43,738 nucleotides of DNA, from NCBI GenBank assembly GCA_910580195.1, contig CAJTWA010000039.1, positions 1 through 43,738 of the forward strand, written 5' to 3'. Shown here one piece after another: positions 26,972 through 34,192 of the stretch. Origin of the DNA: an uncultured Lachnospiraceae bacterium. GTDB taxonomy: Bacteria > Bacillota > Clostridia > Lachnospirales > Lachnospiraceae. A program made the position numbers and the translations under genes. Each line of letters begins with the position of its first letter. The first letter of the stretch is position 1. The notes under the pieces are model-generated. The model did no database searches, had not been told where the DNA came from, and saw only the letters and a program-made list of their open reading frames with translations.

Positions 26972-26978
26972 TGTCGAA
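26972..26978 (+). promoter_or_regulatory. Spo0A-box-like site upstream of ftsZ
   Basis: A perfect TGTCGAA in TTTTGTCGAAATT, in the ftsQ-ftsZ gap about 70 bp before the ftsZ -35. A single 7-mer can occur by chance, so this is suggestive only. Confidence 0.45.
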
Positions 26979-27046
26979 ATTGCGCCCAATTTTGCGCAGG
27001 CGGATAGGTTCTGTGAAAAAAATAGAATAAAAATGCAAATTCTTAC

Positions 27047-27075
27047 TTGATTAATTCCTTAAAAAATTATAGTAT
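27047..27075 (+). promoter_or_regulatory. Promoter of ftsZ
   Basis: TTGATT (27047-27052), a 17-bp spacer and TAGTAT (27070-27075) in an AT-rich stretch. This gives ftsZ expression independent of the upstream dcw promoter. Confidence 0.65.
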
Positions 27076-27150
27076 AGTGTATAAGAGTTTAAAGTTGGGA
27101 TGATTGAGTAAATAAGAAAAATTCAGATAGAGATAAAAGGAGGAAGAACC

Positions 27151-28407
27151 TTGCTTGAAATAATGACGCCAGAAGCAGAATCCAGTGCGAAAATCATCGT
27201 AATCGGTGTGGGAGGGGCTGGAAATAATGCTGTGAATAGAATGATTGAGGAAAATATCGGCGGTGTCGAGTTCGTTGGGATCAATACGGACAAGCAGGCA
27301 CTGACGCTCTGCAAGGCGCCCACGCTGGTACAGATTGGGGAGAAGCTGACAAAGGGGCTTGGGGCCGGCGCCCAGCCGGAAATTGGGCAGAAGGCCGCAG
27401 AGGAGAATGTAGAAGAGCTGACAGCAGAGATTAAGGGCGCGGACATGGTATTTGTCACCTGCGGCATGGGCGGCGGCACTGGGACAGGCGCAGCCCCGGT
27501 GGTTGCAAGGATTGCCAAGGAAATGGGGATCTTGACGGTAGGCGTCGTGACGAAGCCTTTTAAGTTCGAGGCAAAGGCCCGCATGGTCAACGCCCTTGGG
27601 GGGATTGAACGCCTCAAGGAGAGCGTGGACACCTTAATTGTAATTCCAAATGATAAGCTTTTAGAAATCGTAGACAGGAGGACCACCATGCCAGACGCCC
27701 TGCGTAAGGCAGACGAGGTCCTGCAGCAGGCGGTGCAGGGGATTACGGACTTGATTAATGTCCCGGCGCTGATTAATCTGGACTTTGCAGACGTCCAGAC
27801 GGTTATGAAGGACAAGGGCCTTGCACATATCGGCATTGGCATGGCGACTGGGGACGACAAGGCGATAGAAGCCGTGAAGCTTGCAGTGGCAAGCCCGCTT
27901 CTGGAAACCACCATTACCGGGGCGTCCCATGTCATCATCAATATTTCCGGGGATATCTCCCTGATGGATGCCAATGATGCGGCAAGCTATGTACAGGACC
28001 TTGCGGGGGACAATGCGAATATTATCTTTGGCGCGAAGTTCGATGAGAATATGGCGGATGAAGCGATTATCACGGTTATTGCCACAGGATTAGGGGAGGC
28101 TGCGCCTTCACCGAAGGTAATGCCGGGCATGAAGTTCAGCCAGAACGCTGCGCCGAGGATGGCAGGGGCAGCGGCTGCTGCCCGGACAGGGACGGTAAGG
28201 GCTACGCCTACGCCTTTCGGGGCTGCAGCGCGGCCGGCGAACCCCTATGGGGTTGGCACAGCCGGGGTAGGGCAGAATAGCGCGGCAGGCAGCAACCTTG
28301 GGGTAACGGCGTCTTCCCTTGGGATACAGAGGCCTAGGAGGCCGGAGAGCAGTATCCAGGAGCGGGATATTAAGATTCCGGAGTTTTTGAAAACGAATAA
28401 GAAGTAG
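27151..28407 (+). CDS. ftsZ: Cell division GTPase FtsZ
   Basis: A 418-residue tubulin homologue that forms the Z ring. The N-terminal GTP-binding part has KIIVIGVGGAGNNAVNRM, FVGINTDKQAL and the signature GMGGGTGTGAAPVVARIAKE. The T7 loop is NLDFADVQTVMKDKG. A variable linker rich in Ala, Gly and Pro (about 320-395) leads to the conserved C-terminal peptide DIKIPEFLKTNKK, which binds membrane tethers such as FtsA/SepF. TTG start at 27151, seven bases after AAAGGAGG. ftsA is not next to it, unlike in many bacteria. Confidence 0.98.
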   Translation: MLEIMTPEAESSAKIIVIGVGGAGNNAVNRMIEENIGGVEFVGINTDKQALTLCKAPTLVQIGEKLTKGLGAGAQPEIGQKAAEENVEELTAEIKGADMVFVTCGMGGGTGTGAAPVVARIAKEMGILTVGVVTKPFKFEAKARMVNALGGIERLKESVDTLIVIPNDKLLEIVDRRTTMPDALRKADEVLQQAVQGITDLINVPALINLDFADVQTVMKDKGLAHIGIGMATGDDKAIEAVKLAVASPLLETTITGASHVIINISGDISLMDANDAASYVQDLAGDNANIIFGAKFDENMADEAIITVIATGLGEAAPSPKVMPGMKFSQNAAPRMAGAAAAARTGTVRATPTPFGAAARPANPYGVGTAGVGQNSAAGSNLGVTASSLGIQRPRRPESSIQERDIKIPEFLKTNKK

Positions 28408-28451
28408 GGGCAATACATAGAAGGGTTTGTAAAGGGTCTTTGGGACCGGAC

Positions 28452-28790
28452 GGCAATTCAGGGCGGCCCTTCCTCACGCAAACTGGGCAACGTTCCGGCG
28501 GACTAACTGCTAACTACAACTACGGAACAGGCCAGAAATAGCTTTACCATCTTGCTTGTTTATCCCTCCGGTTGTACAGGGCAAAAATACTCAGCATAAC
28601 CCGCTATGCCTCCGTTTTTTGCCCTGCATTCCCGGAGGGATATCCAGCGCAATCTGGCAAAGCTATTTCTGGCCTGTTCCTTGTGATTCAGGAAAGCCTT
28701 CATCACTAAGTTTCCGTAAGCAGTGGATTCCGCCTACACTAAGGGCGCCCATGAACCGTTTGCTTAGAGGAAGGGCCGCCCTGAATTGCC
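28452..28790. repeat. 339-bp nested palindromic element
   Basis: Three pairs of arms are nested. The outer 24-bp arms (28452-28475 and 28767-28790) and the middle 22-bp arms (28524-28545 and 28659-28680) are perfect. The inner 27-base arms (28561-28587 and 28616-28642) pair as 11 + 11 bp around a five-base mismatch. The tip holds GCATA/TATGC. No ORF with a ribosome binding site lies inside. A partial copy of its left side occurs at 33852-33944. Confidence 0.9.
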
Positions 28791-28834
28791 TGTGTATTGG
28801 GGAAAGAGGGGCGTTTGGCTGTTTGGGCATTTCG

Positions 28835-28879
28835 TTTAATTGCATGTTTTTTAATTGCATGTTTTTTAATTGCATGTTG
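28835..28879. repeat. 15-bp tandem repeat, three copies
   Basis: TTTAATTGCATGTTT is repeated in register at 28835, 28850 and 28865 (the last copy ends differently), between the palindromic element and the spoIIGA promoter. Confidence 0.9.
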
Positions 28880-28973
28880 TTTGGAATCATATCTTGGAAA
28901 TCTGTTTTGTGGTATTTTTATCGCTGTGTTTGTCATTTCTTGTAAAAGAATTTTCCAAAAAGAGGACAATGGT

Positions 28974-29006
28974 TTGACAAAAAAATCTGCATGTTCCATT
29001 TATACT
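28974..29006 (+). promoter_or_regulatory. spoIIG-type promoter with 21-bp spacer
   Basis: A consensus -35 TTGACA (28974-28979) and -10 TATACT (29001-29006) are separated by 21 bp. TTTGACA at 28973-28979 matches the inverted Spo0A box TTCGACA in six of seven bases and overlaps the -35. The B. subtilis spoIIG promoter likewise has an over-long spacer and Spo0A boxes at the -35. Confidence 0.7.
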
Positions 29007-29064
29007 TTACATTATCAGGGGCAGCCTGCGGGGCTGTCAGGAATTTTAAGCAAGGAGGGTGTAG

Positions 29065-29850
29065 GTGGAATATGGGCTATATGCAGACGTCTGGTTTCTG
29101 ACAAATTTTACGATGGACAGCATTGCTTTGCTGGCGGCAGGGAAGGTGATGGGGGAGCGCATCCGGGTGAGGCGGCTCCTGCTTGGGAGCTTTGTGGGGA
29201 CCCTTGGCTCCATGTTCCTCTTTTTCCAGCTGGCGGATTACGCTTTGTACCAGCTATGCGTGCATTTTCTGGTAAATCCCCTGATGGTGCGGCTGTGTTT
29301 TGCCAGCAGGGGGAGGAAGGCGTTCTTGGCGCAGTGGTCCGTGACGTACCTGTCTTTCCTCCTGCTGGGAGGCCTGCTGGAATGGGGGATGGGGCAGGGA
29401 GCCGGGGCAGGGCAGCTTGCTTTGTGCCTGCTTGGGGCAGTATTGTTCCTTGTGGTGCCCTTCCACATGCTGAAATGGCTGAAAAGGGAAAAAGAAACCA
29501 TATATGACCTTCTTCTGGTGACGAAGGAAGGGAACCTTCCGGCGAAGGGCTTTTACGATACGGGGAACTTGTTAGTGGACCCCTTGGGCGGCCGCCCAGT
29601 ACATATTATCAGGAAACAAATCCTGTGGGAACAGGTAGAAAAAGAAGGGCTCCCGGTGCGCCTAGTCCCGTTCCATTCCTTGGGGCAGGAATCGGGGCTA
29701 ATCTGGGCCGTTACCTTGGAGGGAATGTACATTTTGAAGGAAGGCCATCCGCTGTACCTGAAAAAGCCAGTGTTTGGCATGGCAGAAGAAACGCTGTTTC
29801 AGGACGGCAGGTGCGATGTGATATTAAATGGGAAATCCATGGAAAATTGA
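29065..29850 (+). CDS. spoIIGA: Sigma-E processing peptidase SpoIIGA
   Basis: A 261-residue membrane protease. It has five hydrophobic N-terminal segments (first about 8-25) and a cytoplasmic aspartic-protease domain with GFYDTGNLLVDPLGGRPVHII, where D-T-G is the catalytic motif. In sporulating Firmicutes, SpoIIGA cleaves pro-sigma-E in the mother cell after a signal from the forespore. The GTG start at 29065 follows AAGGAGGG by six bases. The gene is followed 12 bp later by sigE, the conserved partner order. Confidence 0.95.
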   Translation: MEYGLYADVWFLTNFTMDSIALLAAGKVMGERIRVRRLLLGSFVGTLGSMFLFFQLADYALYQLCVHFLVNPLMVRLCFASRGRKAFLAQWSVTYLSFLLLGGLLEWGMGQGAGAGQLALCLLGAVLFLVVPFHMLKWLKREKETIYDLLLVTKEGNLPAKGFYDTGNLLVDPLGGRPVHIIRKQILWEQVEKEGLPVRLVPFHSLGQESGLIWAVTLEGMYILKEGHPLYLKKPVFGMAEETLFQDGRCDVILNGKSMEN

Positions 29851-29862
29851 AGGAGGATGTTT

Positions 29863-30603
29863 ATGTATATCAAAATCACGATACCGCAGCATTTTCAGTT
29901 AAAATTAATCCCAAGCCTTTGGAACCTCCTGTTCCTGAAAAAAGGGGATATCCACTATATCGGCGGCGCAGAAATCCTGCCCCCGCCCTTGGAGCCAAAG
30001 GAGGAAAACCGCTGCATCCAGATGCTGGACGGGGAAGAGGCGGAACGGGCAAGGAGCATTTTAATTGAGCATAACCTGCGGCTGGTGGTGTACATAGCGA
30101 AAAAATTTGACAATACAGGCATTGGGGTGGAGGATTTGATTTCCATTGGGACCATCGGCCTGATTAAGGCCATCAATACCTTTAACCCCACCAAGAACAT
30201 TAAGCTGGCTACCTATGCCTCCCGGTGCATTGAAAATGAAATCCTCATGTACCTTAGGCGGAACAACAAGACGCGGATGGAGGTTTCCATCGACGAACCC
30301 CTGAACGTGGACTGGGACGGCAATGAGCTGCTGCTTTCCGATATCCTTGGCACGGACGAGGACATCATTTACCGGGACATTGAAACGGAAGTAGAGAAAA
30401 ACCTCCTGAAAAAAGCCGTGGAAAAGCTGTCCGACCGGGAGCGCACCATTGTGGAGCTCCGCTTCGGCTTAAACAGCCCCCAAGGGGACGAAATGACCCA
30501 GAAAGAGGTGGCTGACCTTCTTGGGATTTCCCAGTCCTATATTTCCCGTTTGGAAAAAAAGATTATGAAAAGGCTCAAAAAAGAAATCGTAAAGTTTGAG
30601 TAA
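29863..30603 (+). CDS. sigE: Sporulation sigma factor SigE (pro-sigma-E)
   Basis: A 246-residue sigma-70 family factor for early mother-cell transcription. The N-terminal 25-30 residues (MYIKITIPQHFQLKLIPSLW and beyond) are the hydrophobic pro-sequence removed by SpoIIGA. Region 2 contains HNLRLVVYIAKKFDNTGIG, EDLISIGTIGLIKAI and FNPTKNIKLATYASRCIENE. Region 4 has LSDRERTIVELRFGL and the helix-turn-helix EVADLLGISQSYISRLEK. AGGAGG abuts ATG 29857, so ATG 29863 (six-base spacer) is chosen. Confidence 0.97.
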   Translation: MYIKITIPQHFQLKLIPSLWNLLFLKKGDIHYIGGAEILPPPLEPKEENRCIQMLDGEEAERARSILIEHNLRLVVYIAKKFDNTGIGVEDLISIGTIGLIKAINTFNPTKNIKLATYASRCIENEILMYLRRNNKTRMEVSIDEPLNVDWDGNELLLSDILGTDEDIIYRDIETEVEKNLLKKAVEKLSDRERTIVELRFGLNSPQGDEMTQKEVADLLGISQSYISRLEKKIMKRLKKEIVKFE

Positions 30604-30606
30604 GTA

Positions 30607-30615
30607 TGGTATAAT
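30607..30615 (+). promoter_or_regulatory. Extended -10 promoter before the nuclease gene
   Basis: TGGTATAAT is an extended -10 (TGnTATAAT) immediately after the sigE stop and 64 bp before the TTG start of the nuclease gene. No good -35 was found. Confidence 0.5.
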
Positions 30616-30678
30616 TTACAGGAAGGAAAACAGGAACAATCTTTTTCAAAACAAGCGGAACACAAAGGAGATGAGGAC

Positions 30679-32277
30679 TTGAAATTAGAATTTTTAGGCG
30701 CCGCCCACGAAGTAACCGGAAGCTGCCACTATGTCCAGATGGGGGATATCCACCTGCTGGTAGACTGCGGCATGGAACAGGGGCCGGATCTGTATGAAAA
30801 CCAAGAAATCCCAGTAAATACCGCCGATATTGACTATGTGCTTGTGACCCACGCCCATATCGACCATTCCGGCCTATTGCCCCTTCTCTACAGCCATGGG
30901 TTCCGGGGGAAAATCTATGCCACCCGGGCTACCACGGAACTGTGCAATATTATGCTGAAGGATTCCGCCCATATCCAGATGTCTGAGGCGGAATGGAAGA
31001 ACCGGAAGGCAAGGCGTGCCGGCAGGCCCCTTGTGGAGCCCATGTACAACATGGACGACGCGGTTGGGGTGCTTGAGCATTTCATCCCCTGCGAATATGG
31101 GGAAATCATTACCATTTGCCCGGAAATCACCATCCGTTTCGTAGACGCCGGGCACCTGCTTGGCTCTTCCAGCATTGAAATCTGGGGCACGGAAGGGGAA
31201 AAGCAGGTGAAGCTGGTATTTTCCGGCGACATTGGGCACGGCAACAAGCCCTTGATCCGCAATCCCCAGTACATCCGGGAGGCGGATTACGTCGTCATGG
31301 AATCCACCTATGGGGACCGCCTGCACCAGGATCCGCCGGATTATGCGAAGGAGCTGGCGGCCGTGTGCAGGGACACCTTCCTGCGTGGGGGCAATTTGGT
31401 AATCCCTGCCTTTTCCGTAGGCAGGACGCAGGAAATGCTGTATTTTTTACGGAAAATCAAGACGGAAGGCTTGCTGCCGGAATTTGCCGATTTTGAGGTC
31501 TATATCGACAGCCCATTAGCCGTGGAGGCTACCAATATTTTCCATAAAAATGTCAAGGAATGTTTCGATACGGAGGCATTGGAGCTGGTGCGCAAGGGGA
31601 AGAACCCCATCAGTTTCCCGGGGCTTAAGGTATCTGTTACCAGCGAAGAGTCCAAAATGATAAATTTCATTGAGAAGCCCATCGTCATTATTTCCGCCTC
31701 CGGCATGTGCGAGGCCGGGCGTATCCGCCACCATTTGAAGCACAACCTCTGGCGGAGGGATTCCACCATCCTGTTTGTGGGCTACCAAGTGCCGGGGACC
31801 CTTGGGAACCTGCTGCTGTCCGGGGCGAGGGAAGTCCGGCTCTTTGGGGAAACCATTGAGGTCCATGCGAAAATCTTGAACTTGGCGGGCGTCAGCGGCC
31901 ATGCAGACCAAGCGCACCTGCTGGAATGGGCGAAATCATTTGGGGACACCCCGAAGCGTGTTTTTGTGGTCCATGGGGAGGACAGCGTCTGCGATACCTT
32001 TGCATCCCTTTTGGAAAAAGAAACAGGCCTTTTGGCAACCGCGCCTTACAGCGGGGATATCTATGACTTGGAAACGAACGCCTGCATTGCTGCGGGGAGC
32101 CGGGAGCGGAAAGCAAGGAAGGCGAAGGATGCCCGGGCGGTTTCCAATGTATTTGCAAGGCTTTTGGCGGCTGGGGAACGGCTCTTGTCCGTCATCCGCA
32201 AATCGGAAGGGAGGCCCAACAAGGAGCTTGGGAAATTTGCAGACCAGATTAACTCTCTCTGCGACAAGTGGGAGTAA
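30679..32277 (+). CDS. Metallo-beta-lactamase/beta-CASP RNA nuclease
   Basis: A 532-residue cytoplasmic enzyme. The MBL domain starts LEFLGAAHEVTGSCH and has the zinc motif THAHIDHSG, then FVDAGHLLGSSS and FSGDIGHGNKPL. The beta-CASP part carries DYVVMESTYGDRLH, GGNLVIPAFSVGRTQEML, IISASGMCEAGRIRHHLKHNL and GVSGHADQAHLLEW. This domain order matches CPSF73/YsgA-type RNA-processing exonucleases, which act on RNA 5' ends or internal sites. A C-terminal extension of about 70 residues, rich in Lys/Arg, is unassigned. The TTG start follows AAAGGAG. Its 3' end overlaps the convergent sigG gene by 29 bp. Confidence 0.9.
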   Translation: MKLEFLGAAHEVTGSCHYVQMGDIHLLVDCGMEQGPDLYENQEIPVNTADIDYVLVTHAHIDHSGLLPLLYSHGFRGKIYATRATTELCNIMLKDSAHIQMSEAEWKNRKARRAGRPLVEPMYNMDDAVGVLEHFIPCEYGEIITICPEITIRFVDAGHLLGSSSIEIWGTEGEKQVKLVFSGDIGHGNKPLIRNPQYIREADYVVMESTYGDRLHQDPPDYAKELAAVCRDTFLRGGNLVIPAFSVGRTQEMLYFLRKIKTEGLLPEFADFEVYIDSPLAVEATNIFHKNVKECFDTEALELVRKGKNPISFPGLKVSVTSEESKMINFIEKPIVIISASGMCEAGRIRHHLKHNLWRRDSTILFVGYQVPGTLGNLLLSGAREVRLFGETIEVHAKILNLAGVSGHADQAHLLEWAKSFGDTPKRVFVVHGEDSVCDTFASLLEKETGLLATAPYSGDIYDLETNACIAAGSRERKARKAKDARAVSNVFARLLAAGERLLSVIRKSEGRPNKELGKFADQINSLCDKWE

Positions 32278-33052
32278 GGGACAGGTAATTTTTCATATTT
32301 TTTAAGGCGGATTTTTCCAGCCTGCTGACTTGGGCTTGGGAGATATGGATTTCTTCCGCTACTTCCATCTGGGTCTTGCCCTCGAAGAAGCGCAGCTTAA
32401 TAATGTAATTTTCCCGCTCGTTCAGCCGCTTCATGGCGTCGCTTAGGGAAAGCTCTTCTACCCAAGTGTCTTCTTTATTTTTTTTGTCGCTGATTTGGTC
32501 CATTACATAGAGGGTGTCGCCGCCGTCCGTATAGACTGGGTCGTAAAGGCTGACAGGGCACTGGATGGCGTCTAGGGCAAAGACGATGTCTTCCTTGGGG
32601 ATGCCCGTTTCTTTTGCAATGTCGTCGATGGTGGGCTCACGGGAGAGTTCCTTGGAAAGCTGCTCCTTGGCGTGGATGGCCTTGTAGGCCGTGTCCCGCA
32701 GGGAGCGGCTGACCCGGATGGAGTTGTTGTCCCGGAGGTACCGCCGGATTTCGCCGATGATCATAGGTACGGCATAAGTGGAGAACTTCACGCCGATATC
32801 CGGGTTGAAGTTGTCGATGGACTTAATCAGCCCAATGCACCCAATCTGGAATAAGTCGTCCACATTTTCATTGCTGTTGGAAAAACGCTTGATGACGCTT
32901 AGGACAAGGCGGAGATTTCCCTTGATGTAAGCCTCCCGGGCGTTCTGGTCCCCTGCCTTGATGCGGGCAAATAAGTCGCTTTTTTCTTCTTCTTTTAATA
33001 CAGGGAGCTTTGCGGTGTTGACCCCGCAGATTTCTACTTTGTATGCAGCCAT
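32249..33052 (-). CDS. sigG: Sporulation sigma factor SigG
   Basis: A 267-residue forespore sigma factor. The start MAAYKVEICGVNTAKLPVLKE matches the conserved SigG N-terminus. Region 2 has NLRLVLSVIKRFSNSNENVDD, LFQIGCIGLIKSIDNF and VKFSTYAVPMIIGEIRRYL. Region 3 begins RVSRSLRDTAYKA. Region 4 has LNERENYIIKLRFFEGKTQ and the HTH EVAEEIHISQAQVSRLEK. GGAGG (minus strand, 33064-33060) is seven bases before the ATG. In B. subtilis sigG follows spoIIGA-sigE in the same direction; here it is inverted and separated by the nuclease gene. No clear sigma-F/G promoter could be read in the leader. Confidence 0.97.
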   Translation of the reverse strand: MAAYKVEICGVNTAKLPVLKEEEKSDLFARIKAGDQNAREAYIKGNLRLVLSVIKRFSNSNENVDDLFQIGCIGLIKSIDNFNPDIGVKFSTYAVPMIIGEIRRYLRDNNSIRVSRSLRDTAYKAIHAKEQLSKELSREPTIDDIAKETGIPKEDIVFALDAIQCPVSLYDPVYTDGGDTLYVMDQISDKKNKEDTWVEELSLSDAMKRLNERENYIIKLRFFEGKTQMEVAEEIHISQAQVSRLEKSALKNMKNYLSLTPTCRRES

Positions 33053-33073
33053 GGCCTTACCTCCGGAAACTTT

Positions 33074-33105
33074 GGCTGCCGCTTAGCGTTGGCTTTGCGG
33101 CAGCC
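33074..33105 (-). promoter_or_regulatory. Hairpin in the sigG leader just upstream of the ribosome binding site
   Basis: GGCTGCCGC (33074-33082) and GCGGCAGCC (33097-33105) form a perfect 9-bp stem with a 14-base loop. On the sigG strand the stem ends nine bases before GGAGG. Confidence 0.65.
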
Positions 33106-33200
33106 GTTTTGCCACTGTGAACACCGGTGTAAACAGTAACACAGCATTTGTGTATTAAAAGAATGTGCTTAATTTGCTACTTTTATTCATGAAATTTTCG

Positions 33201-33209
33201 TGATATAAT
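33201..33209 (+). promoter_or_regulatory. Extended -10 promoter of the coiled-coil gene
   Basis: TGATATAAT fits the extended -10 pattern TGnTATAAT, 82 bp before the ATG at 33291. No consensus -35 is present at 16-18 bp. Confidence 0.5.
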
Positions 33210-33290
33210 AATAGCAGCTTCATACCGCCCGGAGCGAAGCGGAGTGGTTAAGGCATGGTATAGAAACAAGTTTATTGGGAGCAGATAGCG

Positions 33291-33851
33291 ATGAAAGATG
33301 CAATTGATAAGAGAAATGAGAGAGAATGGATTGCGGGAAGGATTGTAAAACGCAGGAATATCATTTACACCAGCCAAGCAGAGCTGGACAGGAAAAAGCA
33401 GGAAGAGTTGGACGAGCAGCACAAGCAGAATAAGGAAAAGGCGGAACTGCTGGTAAAACAGCTAAAGGAGGATGCCAACAAGAAGCAGGCCATGATAGTG
33501 GAACGGCTCCTTGCAGAGCAGGAAATGCTGAAAAAGCAGCTGGAAACAGGCATGGACGCCACAGGGAAAAAGCCTATGGACGAAGTGACGCAGGAAAGGG
33601 TGGAGGCGATTTTAAGTGAGAAGAGCAAAGAGCTTGAGGATATCATATCTTCCAGCTTTGCTGGGCTGGGGACGGAAATTCAGGCGGTGGAAGTACCTGT
33701 ACCGGAAGGGGATGGGGCAGGTGGAGCCATGGCAGAAGGCGGCTCTGAAACGGCTGGCGTGCCGGAAGGGGAGGCAGATGGTGCGGGCAGCCAAGAGATG
33801 GAAGAAGGGCTGATTGGCAAAGCAGAAGGGAACGGAGAGGAAGAAGTGTAG
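33291..33851 (+). CDS. Coiled-coil protein of unknown function
   Basis: A 186-residue protein I do not recognise. Residues about 25-115 are a strongly charged, heptad-like coiled coil (SQAELDRKKQEELDEQHKQ, then KEKAELLVKQLKEDANKKQ). A short helical section with VEAILSEKSKELEDIISSSF follows. The last 60 residues are Gly/Glu/Ala-rich and low in complexity. No signal peptide or TM helix is seen. GGGAG lies 11 bases before the ATG. The stop codon is directly followed by the partial copy of the palindromic element. Confidence 0.7.
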   Translation: MKDAIDKRNEREWIAGRIVKRRNIIYTSQAELDRKKQEELDEQHKQNKEKAELLVKQLKEDANKKQAMIVERLLAEQEMLKKQLETGMDATGKKPMDEVTQERVEAILSEKSKELEDIISSSFAGLGTEIQAVEVPVPEGDGAGGAMAEGGSETAGVPEGEADGAGSQEMEEGLIGKAEGNGEEEV

Positions 33852-33944
33852 CTCTTTGGGGCCGGATGGCAATTCAGGGCAGACCTTCCTCATAGAAACT
33901 GGGTAACGTTCCGGCGGACTGACTGCTGACTACGGCTAAGGAAT
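33852..33944 (+). repeat. Partial copy (left side) of the 28452-28790 palindromic element
   Basis: These 93 bp align without gaps to about 28435-28527, with most bases identical, including GGCAATTCAGGGC, CCTTCCTCA and AACGTTCCGGCGGACT. The copy begins directly after a stop codon and ends before the middle arm, so it lacks the partner strand needed to form the large hairpin. Confidence 0.85.
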
Positions 33945-33998
33945 TTCTGGCGCTTTGCAGGCTGGGAAGTTTACAGGGAAGGAAAAGGAGAGGTGCAA

Positions 33999-34151
33999 AT
34001 GGAAGAGAAAAAGGAACTGGAAATTGGAAAGGCAGGCTCTCCGCCAGAGGAAAAGAAAGGGGATGCCCTGCTGAGCGAAACTTGGGCAGAGGATGCGCAG
34101 GCCACGCTGGAAGATTTCATTGAGCAGCAGGGAATTTACATCCGCCAGTAG
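33999..34151 (+). CDS. Small acidic ORF, 50 residues
   Basis: ATG 33999 is preceded by AAAGGAGAGG at 33984-33993 and encodes 50 residues, starting MEEKKELEIGKAGSPPEEKK and ending DFIEQQGIYIRQ. It is rich in Glu and Lys. A terminator follows six bases after the stop. No family is recognised. The strong ribosome binding site and the terminator argue that it is translated. Confidence 0.6.
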   Translation: MEEKKELEIGKAGSPPEEKKGDALLSETWAEDAQATLEDFIEQQGIYIRQ

Positions 34152-34156
34152 CAGGA

Positions 34157-34175
34157 AAAGAGGGCAGCCCTTTTT
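34157..34175. terminator. Bidirectional terminator between the small ORF and the AraC gene
   Basis: AAAGAGGG (34157-34164), loop CAG and CCCTTTTT (34168-34175) pair over eight bases with one G-U. Flanking A and T runs allow use from both strands, serving the convergent genes. Confidence 0.65.
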
Positions 34176-34192
34176 CCTTGCTTTCTGGGTGT

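Noticed and set aside
28556..28945. ORF of 129 codons overlapping the palindrome and the 15-bp repeats
   Set aside because: It lacks a ribosome binding site, crosses the hairpin arms and has a repeat-derived FNCMFFNCM sequence.
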